Positions 21,592 to 28,111 of a stretch of DNA of 28,111 nucleotides are shown here, piece by piece. Made by a program: the position numbers and the translations under genes. Origin of the DNA: a virus; IMG/VR virus record IMGVR_UViG_3300023196_001028, positions 1 to 28,111 of that record. One strand, written 5' to 3'. Every line of letters starts with the position of its first letter. Positions within the stretch are counted from its first letter, which is position 1. The notes beneath the pieces are model-generated. The model saw nothing but the letters and a program-made list of their open reading frames with translations. It made no database searches and was not told where the DNA came from.

Positions 21592-22784
21592 GATATTGCA
21601 TTTACATATTTGCTACTAGCAGCAGATATTGCTCCTGTATAACCAACGTTCACCCAACTATTATTGCTCGGATAACCTAACACTACTTTTATGGTATAAC
21701 TATAAGAACCTCCACCCATCTGAAGCTGTCCATTCTTAATAGCAAAAACAGGGAATTGTCCATCTGATGTTTTACCGCCAAGGTAAAAATAGGTATAGCC
21801 TGTAGCCCCACCATCAATTACATCAAAAGCCGTAGCTGCTGTTTGTTGACTACCTCCACCATCAGGACGCGCTTTATAACTATTAGAACCTGCAAACCTT
21901 AAAGTTCCTGTTGTCGTAATTGCCATTGAACACCAATAATTGCATTGGACAGATACAAAATCTCCGCTATTATCACCCAATGATGGACCATTAATAGTCC
22001 CACTTCCAAGCAATCCCCCTCCCTTATAATTATAATTCCTGCCTGTAACATAAACATTCCCACTTGCTATAATTAAGGTAGTTCTATAAGGACCACAGAA
22101 CACGTAAGTTACTCCTGTCAGGCTATTTTGTTCCCGTGTTAATGTGGTTAAAATTCCTGAAGTAGTACCCTGTCCAGTCATATAATCGTACTGCCTTCCA
22201 CTAAAATAAACATGACCATTAGAATCTACTGCACCTATTTTTTGCATACCTAAAGAAACAGATGCCCAAGTCAAAGAATTGTTGACTATAACCCAAGTGC
22301 TAGTAGATGATGTTGAACCATCGCCTCTTTGCCCACTAGCACCATAACCTACAAACCATAAATCACCGCTGCGTATTGCCGCAAAACAGTTACCGTCAGG
22401 ATCTACGGCTATATCATCGTAATCTGTAGCAGTTCCATATCTACGCCATGTACCATCAGCAGTCGCCCAAGCCTTCCAAATTACATTGGGCTGCAAATTA
22501 TACCATAATTCACCGTTAGATGTAAGCCCTAAAAATGCACTAGAGTCGGCTGTATTAGCTACACCACTTTGAACTTTTACAAAACTTACTGAAGCCGTAG
22601 GACCGATATTATAATCTAATGTTACTGCAGGGTTTGCAGGTATTATACTGCCCCCAAGCAATAGTGTGCCATTAACTCCTGATGCTGGTATGCTATTTGG
22701 TGAGATACCACTACCTCCTTGCGTGGTGTAGAACCCGTCTACGTTGTCTATGTCAGCTGTTGGAACTCCTGAAATTTCTGCCAT
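21585..22784 (-). CDS. RCC1-like beta-propeller tail / receptor-binding protein
   Basis: The product has 399 residues. After an N-terminal segment (EISGVPTADIDNVDGFY, 3-19) the protein carries a series of degenerate RCC1/BLIP-II-type blades with a strand, then G-x-[L/V]-[W/Y]-x-x-G. Examples are SGDLWFVGYGASGQRGDG (139-156), NGHVYFSGRQYDYMTGQG (189-206), SGNVYVTGRNYNYKGGG and TGTLRFAGSNSY. RCC1-type propellers in phage tail regions are probable receptor-binding or fibre-tip domains. It lies two bases after the tail-fibre gene, which supports a virion role. The number of blades cannot be fixed by eye (six or seven likely). Confidence 0.7.
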   Translation of the reverse strand: MAEISGVPTADIDNVDGFYTTQGGSGISPNSIPASGVNGTLLLGGSIIPANPAVTLDYNIGPTASVSFVKVQSGVANTADSSAFLGLTSNGELWYNLQPNVIWKAWATADGTWRRYGTATDYDDIAVDPDGNCFAAIRSGDLWFVGYGASGQRGDGSTSSTSTWVIVNNSLTWASVSLGMQKIGAVDSNGHVYFSGRQYDYMTGQGTTSGILTTLTREQNSLTGVTYVFCGPYRTTLIIASGNVYVTGRNYNYKGGGLLGSGTINGPSLGDNSGDFVSVQCNYWCSMAITTTGTLRFAGSNSYKARPDGGGSQQTAATAFDVIDGGATGYTYFYLGGKTSDGQFPVFAIKNGQLQMGGGSYSYTIKVVLGYPSNNSWVNVGYTGAISAASSKYVNAISW

Positions 22785-22786
22785 AA

Positions 22787-24187
22787 TTAACTAATTTGAA
22801 TCCAGTCATTACTAGGGTTAAAAAAAACACCATAAGAACCTGCTGATATTGCACCTACATAATGACCAACAACTCTAGCGTAAGCGTTCGTAGCTGTTGG
22901 TGCTGCTGAAATAAATGTACCCGAAGTACCCAACCATAAAGGCCTGCCTGCCGTAGCACCGTTAGGTATTTGCCCTGTTATTTCAACAAGCCCATTGATA
23001 ACGCAAGTGTCAGATGTACTTGTCACTACACCTAAAAAGTCCTTGCTATTTGCGTTGGTGTTGTCTGCGGTTGTGTCTTGCAGCATACTAACTATAACGC
23101 CTGCGCTTGCAGAAATACCTCCTAAAGATTCAAAGGCTACATTCTTTGCACCGCCTGCATCATCAGAAACAAATGCTCCTGCAATTGTATTCAGTAGAAC
23201 TTTGTCGGCTGCTGACATAGCACCTTTTACAGAAGTAGTCGCTGTGTTTATGCTAATCGCAGGGGTGTTGCCTCCACTACTAACAATCGGTGCTGTGCCT
23301 GTAACTGATGTAACTCCCCCTCCACCACCGCTTACTGTAGTAAAAGACAAGTTGCCCGATCCATCAGTAGTTAAAACCTGTCCATTTGTCCCTGTGTCAT
23401 CAGGAAGAACAAGCGTGTAACTTGCGGCTGCGCTATGAGGAGGCGATTGAATCTTTACCCCGTGCGAATTTTGATTGCAGTTAAGCTGAATTGCCCCATC
23501 GTTCGTGTCACCCTTGACTTCCAAAACACCTGTGCCGTTAGGGGCAACAATAATATTTCCGTTGCTTGTGGACGTATCTATCTCCCTAGTTTGAACATCT
23601 AAGTTACCACCAAGCTGAGGTGATGGATCATCGACTACTGCGGCAATTCCTGCGGCTGGAATAGTCGGCTTATTTAAAATCTGCGCATCCCCTGATGTAG
23701 CATTCCAATCAGCATTGACGTTTACTTCCGCACCAGCAGCAATGCCATCTAGCTTGCTTTTGTCAGAGGCACTCATAGCACCACGCGCAGAAGGCGTAGC
23801 ATCTGTAATCGCAATTGCTGGCGTATTACCACCTGTGCTAGTGATTGGAGCAACTCCCGTTACAGCCGTTACAGTACCCGTAGGAGTCGTTTGAAGGCCC
23901 CCTGTGCCATCAATATACTGACTTGAAGTCCCAGCCCCAGAAATAGTAATGGTGCCTGCTGTGGTCACAGGAGAGCCTGCAACGCTTAACGCTGATGGTA
24001 CCGCTAATGCAACACTGGTAACAGTGCCTGATCCACCACCTCCACCGCTGGGCAAAGTGCTGACCTTAATTTTTTTACTGGTACCAGCAGAACCTCCTGT
24101 AGTATCGCTGATGTCTACAATGTGCAGAACATCATCATTACCTGGCGTAGTGGTCAGTTCTGTTAAGTCCGTTATTTTTGTTGCCAT
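22787..24187 (-). CDS. Tail fibre / appendage protein with internal repeats
   Basis: The product has 466 residues and is rich in Gly, Thr, Ser and Ala. The N-terminus (KITDLTELTTTPGNDDVLHI) is a common attachment segment of phage fibres. Two similar blocks are visible: TAVTGVAPITSTGGNTPAIA with ARGAMSASDKSKLDGIAAGA, and TSVTGTAPIVSSGGNTPAIS with VKGAMSAADKVLLNTIAGA. A third block (VTSVALAVPSALSVAG) is weaker. Glycine-rich linkers precede the blocks. The C-terminal part looks like a beta-rich head domain. It probably forms trimeric fibres and pairs with the RCC1-like protein encoded next. No chaperone or peptidase domain is seen. Confidence 0.8.
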   Translation of the reverse strand: MATKITDLTELTTTPGNDDVLHIVDISDTTGGSAGTSKKIKVSTLPSGGGGGSGTVTSVALAVPSALSVAGSPVTTAGTITISGAGTSSQYIDGTGGLQTTPTGTVTAVTGVAPITSTGGNTPAIAITDATPSARGAMSASDKSKLDGIAAGAEVNVNADWNATSGDAQILNKPTIPAAGIAAVVDDPSPQLGGNLDVQTREIDTSTSNGNIIVAPNGTGVLEVKGDTNDGAIQLNCNQNSHGVKIQSPPHSAAASYTLVLPDDTGTNGQVLTTDGSGNLSFTTVSGGGGGVTSVTGTAPIVSSGGNTPAISINTATTSVKGAMSAADKVLLNTIAGAFVSDDAGGAKNVAFESLGGISASAGVIVSMLQDTTADNTNANSKDFLGVVTSTSDTCVINGLVEITGQIPNGATAGRPLWLGTSGTFISAAPTATNAYARVVGHYVGAISAGSYGVFFNPSNDWIQIS

Positions 24188-24253
24188 TTGTTCAGGTAGA
24201 TTTTTAGCTTTAACTCGTTGTCATTATTTCTACTTCCAAAATAACCTCGTGGT

Positions 24254-24826
24254 TTATCGGTTAAAGTATTTGATTCCAACTGCGTTAGCCCACGCTTTGA
24301 TTTGGTTGTTCGTCGTGAGTCTTGGGTATACGTTGAGTCCTCCAAAATAGTTTCGTGCTGATGGTGAAAGGTCGCTTCCTGTGTTTGCCGTGTATTCGGG
24401 AAAGCTGCCTGAATTAAATTGCAAGTAGTCGATTAAACGCTCTCGGTAGAACATCCCTATTTCTTGTGATTGCTCTACTACTTTGCGTATATCCTGCATA
24501 GATGCGCTTTGACCCATTTCGCTGTTGCCTACTACTACACTATTATTTGCAAATCGAAGGCGCACTACAAAAGCAACTTCCACAAATGCCAATTGTACCA
24601 GGCATGGCTGGATGTAATCTTCTAGTAATGTTTCGTATACACCTGTAATTGAATTACTATCTATATCAGAAGAAATTTTATCTGCTAGTTGCGTACCCAA
24701 AGCTGGAAGTATCCAGCGATCCTGGGCAATCTTAATGTAAGGCTGAAGCAGGTTGTCATCTACTGCGCTGCCTAATGCCGTGTCCCTTTTTAGTAGGGTA
24801 GAACTTATGTATAGTGTGGTTGCCAT
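24254..24826 (-). CDS. Head-tail connector protein, DUF6712-like
   Basis: The product has 190 residues. The pattern LYISSTLLKRDTALGSAVDD, then LQPYIKIAQDRWILPALGTQ, LLEDYIQPCLVQLAFVEVAF and YRERLIDYLQFNSGSFPEY matches a helical Bacteroidota phage family I know as DUF6712, found directly after the portal. It probably closes the portal channel and links head to tail. It overlaps the portal by one base. A 66-base gap follows before the fibre gene; I see only a weak hairpin there. Confidence 0.7.
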   Translation of the reverse strand: MATTLYISSTLLKRDTALGSAVDDNLLQPYIKIAQDRWILPALGTQLADKISSDIDSNSITGVYETLLEDYIQPCLVQLAFVEVAFVVRLRFANNSVVVGNSEMGQSASMQDIRKVVEQSQEIGMFYRERLIDYLQFNSGSFPEYTANTGSDLSPSARNYFGGLNVYPRLTTNNQIKAWANAVGIKYFNR

Positions 24827-26823
24827 TATCCGTATTTTAAAGATCCTCTGCTTGCAGTATCAATGGGTGCTACCAGTTCAAAACCTGGCTGTTCAATTTC
24901 AAAGTTGTTACCTACGTTGCGCATGACATCTTCCCAGGCTCCTTCAAATTCTAGATCATCCACTTCAGCTAGTTCACCTTCTGGTGCGTAGATATAAATC
25001 ATTCTGACAAAGCCATGCCTACAGTATACGCCCCCTTTCCAATCAAAGATGCTGTAGCTGCGTTCACCTGCTGGCGCAAAATCTCCGTTTACTCCATCAT
25101 CACCCATTTCAATTAAATCCTCATATCGAAATTCTAAACCATCGTTTGATAGTTCCATCATCTCTTCACAAAAATCTCTCGTTTTGTAGTTAGGATTTAC
25201 TGGTGCCGTTTGTGCCGTTTCCTCATATCGGTATCGCACAGCAAAATAGTAATTATCCCTGCTTACAATATCGCGCTCAGGGCTGACATCATCGTAATTA
25301 CTGTACTCCGTGTAGAACAGGCGCATCTTTGCTTCGTGCAAATCATGATCAAATTGTGCGTCGATCACCTGTTCAGATTTCCAAAGTGTAAAATGCTCTG
25401 GTACTTCCCTGGCCCTTTCCCTTAACTGGGGCAGCCAATCGTCACCACTTTTTTTTTTAGACATTTGCGTTTCTGCAACTGCCTCGTCTGATTCTTCTTC
25501 TTGCTCGACCTGGGCTATTGCGTCAATGCCTTGCACAAACAATGCTTCGGCTACCTCTGGCGTAAACTGAAGCATCTGCACCAAGAATACCTTAGCCTGT
25601 TCCTCTGTCAAAATACCTTCTTTGACTTTAACCAATACCTCTACAGCCGATGCAATCTGTGCGCCATTATAGCTGGCATCTTTATCACCTGTATCTGCGG
25701 AATTGGCCTGGCCCCAAAGATTCTCAACCGTAAGGAAACTAGCTGGGCGTAAAGGCTTGAAGTACAGATCCAGGGTGATGCCTGCTGCGGCAAATACAGG
25801 GCGTAGTCCGTCCAGCATTAAACGCTGGAAAGGCAATACAACTGTATTGTAAAATAAATCGTAGCTGTCCTTTAGTTCATCTGCATTTGAACCAAAGCCA
25901 CCGCCTTCATTTCTGATTCCAAAAAGCAAGGGGCTGGTAACTCTGTGACCTGATAGAATTTTTACTACTACCTCTTTGCTCAAATAGTCGAATACATTGT
26001 GCGCGTCACTTATGTTAAAACTTTCTACAGTTGGTGCGTTTTCTGCTGAGTCATTAAAAGTCATCAGAATTTTACCTGCATTAGATGCACCGCCAAACTT
26101 GTTATAGATCAGCCTTTCTAGTTCTGCTCGCTCATCCTCAGTAGGTACGCCATCATTGAAACTTAAAATTGTACTGGGGAAAAAGCCATTATTAATTTGG
26201 TTCAAATGATACTCGCCCAAAGATGAATCTACTTCGATATAGTTTGTGCTGCCTAAATAATCTGGAAGCCCGTACGAAAAACTTAGAGGATTATACAATT
26301 TGATATGCAACAATTGGCTGGCTGCTGTACGATCAGAAGTGCTAAACGCTGGTATAGCCTGTGGCTCTTTGTTGTCACTCCAATCTGCCTTATGGTAAAA
26401 AGTAGTAATTACATCTTCATCATTAGCTATTCCTGCACGGATCGTTGCTGCTGGCACATGATGTATTTCGGAGATTGTAGTTCTGTCTACGCTCCAAATA
26501 ATATTAAAATAGCACTGACCATAAAGTTTTAAGTCCAGGCTGCAACGCTTTAAGCATTTCTGATCGCCAAAGATTTGCTGCACCTTTAGCCACTGATCAA
26601 TATTAAAATCCTTGTAGATCGCATCTAGCCCTTCACCGTAGATCATTTCTGCAACACCCTTTACTACCGCGCTATGGATGCTGCTACTAACGTACAGTTC
26701 TTCCAGGTAGTGTGGGTAAAGATTATCCTTTCCCATATCTACCCATTCGCGGTTCTGACTCTCAATAAATTGAGGTGTGTTACTCGACTGGTAATTTAGG
26801 ACGTTAAAAAATTGCTTCTTCAT
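24826..26823 (-). CDS. Portal protein with C-terminal MuF-like extension
   Basis: The product has 665 residues. Residues 1-430 are a portal: an N-terminal wing (NREWVDMGKDNLYPHYLEEL), helical stem and clip regions, IHHVPAATIRAG (120-131), LYNPLSFSYGLPDYLG (176-191), and SGHRVTSPLLFGI (291-303), as in Bacteroidota phage portals. An acidic linker at 434-455 is followed by a distinct domain with KTRDFCEEMMELSNDGLEFR (547-566) and WKGGVYCRHGF (595-605). That domain resembles the cysteine/histidine motif of MuF-type or XkdF-associated minor head proteins. The portal ring is the DNA entry and exit channel at one capsid vertex. The fusion would place a minor head domain inside the capsid. Confidence 0.85.
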   Translation of the reverse strand: MKKQFFNVLNYQSSNTPQFIESQNREWVDMGKDNLYPHYLEELYVSSSIHSAVVKGVAEMIYGEGLDAIYKDFNIDQWLKVQQIFGDQKCLKRCSLDLKLYGQCYFNIIWSVDRTTISEIHHVPAATIRAGIANDEDVITTFYHKADWSDNKEPQAIPAFSTSDRTAASQLLHIKLYNPLSFSYGLPDYLGSTNYIEVDSSLGEYHLNQINNGFFPSTILSFNDGVPTEDERAELERLIYNKFGGASNAGKILMTFNDSAENAPTVESFNISDAHNVFDYLSKEVVVKILSGHRVTSPLLFGIRNEGGGFGSNADELKDSYDLFYNTVVLPFQRLMLDGLRPVFAAAGITLDLYFKPLRPASFLTVENLWGQANSADTGDKDASYNGAQIASAVEVLVKVKEGILTEEQAKVFLVQMLQFTPEVAEALFVQGIDAIAQVEQEEESDEAVAETQMSKKKSGDDWLPQLRERAREVPEHFTLWKSEQVIDAQFDHDLHEAKMRLFYTEYSNYDDVSPERDIVSRDNYYFAVRYRYEETAQTAPVNPNYKTRDFCEEMMELSNDGLEFRYEDLIEMGDDGVNGDFAPAGERSYSIFDWKGGVYCRHGFVRMIYIYAPEGELAEVDDLEFEGAWEDVMRNVGNNFEIEQPGFELVAPIDTASRGSLKYG

Positions 26824-27182
26824 TTGACGTATACGTTATAGGCCGTTTGATCTTGTTCTTCGTATGCAGTAAAAGATGCTTCCTTAAACGCAGGAACAGA
26901 TGAAACAAAGGCTAGGCGTGTTGCGTAAGTTACGGTATTATACCTGTTTTTAATCGTGACCATGTACAAACCTTCTACCATCTGCAATGGTGCCGCAGGC
27001 GGTTTAATTGTAATTTCCTGGTATCTGCCGTTTGTTTGTACTGTACTAGATCCCAAAGTGTTTTCAAGCCCTGTAAGTTGGTTCGTAAAAATTACGTTTA
27101 CTTCTGTTACTAGCGTTGCGCTGTAGCCATCTAGTTTTAAACTAAAGACTTGCTCAACGTTGGCATTAGTAATCTGGATCAT
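26820..27182 (-). CDS. Small putative structural protein upstream of portal
   Basis: The product has 120 residues and is strand-rich: FSLKLDGYSATLVTEVNVIF, then GRYQEITIKPPAAPLQMVEG and LYMVTIKNRYNTVTYATRLA. The pattern suggests an immunoglobulin-like or decoration-type beta fold. It opens the portal operon after a terminator, begins with the GTATATA-type leader, and overlaps the portal by ATGA. It may be a head or neck decoration protein. No exact family is recognised. Confidence 0.55.
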   Translation of the reverse strand: MIQITNANVEQVFSLKLDGYSATLVTEVNVIFTNQLTGLENTLGSSTVQTNGRYQEITIKPPAAPLQMVEGLYMVTIKNRYNTVTYATRLAFVSSVPAFKEASFTAYEEQDQTAYNVYVK

Positions 27183-27196
27183 ACTTATTTATATAC
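27183..27196 (-). promoter_or_regulatory. GTATATA-type leader before the portal operon
   Basis: The minus strand has GTATATAAATAAGT directly before the ATG, aligned gap-free with the leaders before 982 and 4748. Here a terminator lies just upstream, so a promoter must be near, which makes a promoter role attractive for this copy. Confidence 0.45.
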
Positions 27197-27218
27197 GTTT
27201 TCCGAAATTGTTTAAATG

Positions 27219-27244
27219 AAAAAAGGGCAGCTAAATTGCCGCCC
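27219..27244 (-). terminator. Rho-independent terminator after the tail tube gene
   Basis: On the minus strand GGGCGGC (27244-27238), loop AATTTA, and GCTGCCC (27231-27225) form a seven-pair stem with one G-T pair, followed by six T residues (27224-27219). It ends the capsid/tail-tube transcript 30 bases after the tail tube stop. Confidence 0.88.
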
Positions 27245-27273
27245 CTTTCCTCTACATATACCTAACCAAAACT

Positions 27274-27837
27274 TTATGGCTGTGGATTCACTGTCGCGTT
27301 CGTTACATTATCCAATGGGTAATCAGCACCTGCAACACCAACGGTAGATGCAGTAGCCAAAAAGATTGGATTCTCTTCACGCGCTGTGAAGTCAATCGTG
27401 AAACCATTCATATCACCAAACGCTGTACCTGTCTGGATGTTTCCACCAGTTACATTGCAACCGTATTTTGCACCGAGCAGCCAACACTTATCCATGTTAT
27501 CAAGCACCCAGATATTAGGGCGGCCTTGACAAAGTGCTTTAATGTCAGCCAGATCAGTTACATCTAGATTCTGAAAAGTACAGCTAAGAACCTGCTCAAA
27601 GAACGTAGTTCCGCTGGCCTTGTCAGCCTGATAGTTTACAGTCAAACTAGACAATTCAGGGCGAAGTTCAAACGTAAAAAACGTTTGCGCTCCGATGGCT
27701 GAGACTGTATCGTTGGCTGCTGTAAAGGCAGCGTTACTGGTCATTTCCTCGTATCCTGCGCTAATAAGAACGCGGTTAATTCCACCAACTGAGTCAGCGC
27801 AATCTACAATTCTTCCATTTGCTATAGTACAAGCCAT
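27274..27837 (-). CDS. Putative major tail tube protein
   Basis: The product has 187 residues. Strand-rich segments include AQTFFTFELRPELSSLTVNY (about 50-69), a helix TFFEQVLSC, then RPNIWVLDNMDKCWLLGAKY (about 106-125), GNIQTGTAFGDMNGFTIDF and REENPIFLA. This is the usual pattern of Bacteroidota phage tail tube proteins, which form stacked hexameric rings. It lies 10 bases after the end of the capsid gene and directly before a strong terminator, as expected for two highly expressed virion proteins sharing one transcript. The alternative is a head-tail adaptor. Confidence 0.65.
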   Translation of the reverse strand: MACTIANGRIVDCADSVGGINRVLISAGYEEMTSNAAFTAANDTVSAIGAQTFFTFELRPELSSLTVNYQADKASGTTFFEQVLSCTFQNLDVTDLADIKALCQGRPNIWVLDNMDKCWLLGAKYGCNVTGGNIQTGTAFGDMNGFTIDFTAREENPIFLATASTVGVAGADYPLDNVTNATVNPQP

Positions 27838-27847
27838 GACCTTAAAA

Positions 27848-28111
27848 TTAATCTGTAATTACTCCTGTATACGCTCCAACAACTACATCTGCTGGTACTC
27901 CGACTTGCATACCAGTACCAAATCGCATAGCGATCTTTACCTGGTCTGATCCGTCAAACTGCCACGCGTCAATGTACTGAGCCGAGGTGTAGTCAGTGTT
28001 CAAGTTAGAACCTACTACCAAATTCTCTTCGTATGTAAGAACCAAAGCGTCATCATACATACCTGGGCAAACGTGAATTGGAATACCGAGGTACTGCAAT
28101 GTATCAAACGC
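27848..28111 (-). CDS. Major capsid protein, C-terminal part (cut by window edge)
   Basis: The frame is open from the window edge (first in-frame codons at 28111 encode Ala-Phe-Asp-Thr) to the stop at 27848. It is therefore the end of a longer gene rather than a new start at the TTG at 28099. The sequence LGIPIHVCPGMYDDALVLTY followed by ENLVVGSNLNTDYTSAQYID and a strand-rich end (MRFGTGMQVGVPADVVVGAY) resembles the C-terminus of Bacteroidota phage capsid proteins. Together with the N-terminal piece at 1-449 it gives 237 residues, and a middle part appears to be missing. Confidence 0.72.
   Translation of the reverse strand, partial: AFDTLQYLGIPIHVCPGMYDDALVLTYEENLVVGSNLNTDYTSAQYIDAWQFDGSDQVKIAMRFGTGMQVGVPADVVVGAYTGVITD

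Noticed and set aside
24188-24253. Possible terminator between the connector and fibre genes
   Set aside because: Only a weak AACC/GGTT stem with a short, interrupted T-run is visible, so termination is not convincing.
1-28111. Terminal direct repeats, tRNA genes, CRISPR arrays, integrase or attachment site
   Set aside because: The first and last bases show no identity. No cloverleaf-like or regularly spaced repeat structure and no recombinase-like protein was found by reading. A weak tRNA could be missed without a tool.

Overview
The window is a nearly complete genome of a small tailed double-stranded DNA bacteriophage. All of the roughly 50 recognisable genes lie on the minus strand, tightly packed and mostly joined by 1-17 base stop/start overlaps. 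A TerL with Walker A and nuclease motifs, a portal, an XkdF-type prohead protease, a scaffold, a major capsid protein, a tail tube protein, a tape measure and a frameshifted tail assembly chaperone together indicate a long-tailed (siphovirus-like) virion. Several proteins resemble families I know from phages and prophages of Bacteroidota: the DUF6712-like connector, the GEDCGCDKRKD protein, the LRNVLYVLWKQ protein and the small membrane lysis protein. A Bacteroidota host, perhaps aquatic, is therefore the best guess, but it is an inference.

The layout is read in the direction of transcription, from high to low coordinates. From 28111 to 27274 are the C-terminal end of the capsid gene and the tail tube gene, closed by a strong terminator (27219-27244). 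From 27182 to 24254 are a small structural protein, the portal (with an extra C-terminal MuF-like domain) and a head-tail connector. From 24187 to 21340 are a repeat-rich tail fibre, an RCC1-like propeller protein and a small protein. From 21343 to 20249 is a lysis block with a membrane/coiled-coil protein, a T7-lysozyme-type amidase and a 58-residue holin-like protein, closed by a second terminator (20162-20196). From 20115 to 14365 are the early and packaging-preparation genes: an SSB-like protein, helix-turn-helix proteins, a winged-helix replication initiator, NinG, a sigma-like protein and a candidate small terminase. From 14372 to 4769 are TerL, tail assembly chaperones with a T9 slippery site, tail completion proteins, two large tail-tip proteins and the tape measure. 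From 4748 to 1 are the prohead protease, then an ArdA-like antirestriction gene followed by eight very small acidic genes, then the scaffold and the N-terminal part of the capsid gene.

Both window ends lie inside what looks like one capsid gene, so the molecule is probably circular or circularly permuted, with a few hundred bases missing from the middle of that gene. No integrase, repressor, DNA polymerase, primase, helicase, tRNA or CRISPR array was seen. This points to a host-dependent replication strategy and gives no sign of lysogeny.

The most interesting region is 1006-3749. An ArdA-type DNA mimic with a duplicated signature motif heads a run of eight unrelated, strongly acidic proteins of 61-92 residues. 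Seven of their start sites carry nearly the same leader (ACAACAGAGAT). The block sits as cargo between the protease and the scaffold-capsid pair, and is a candidate anti-defence (DNA-mimic) island.
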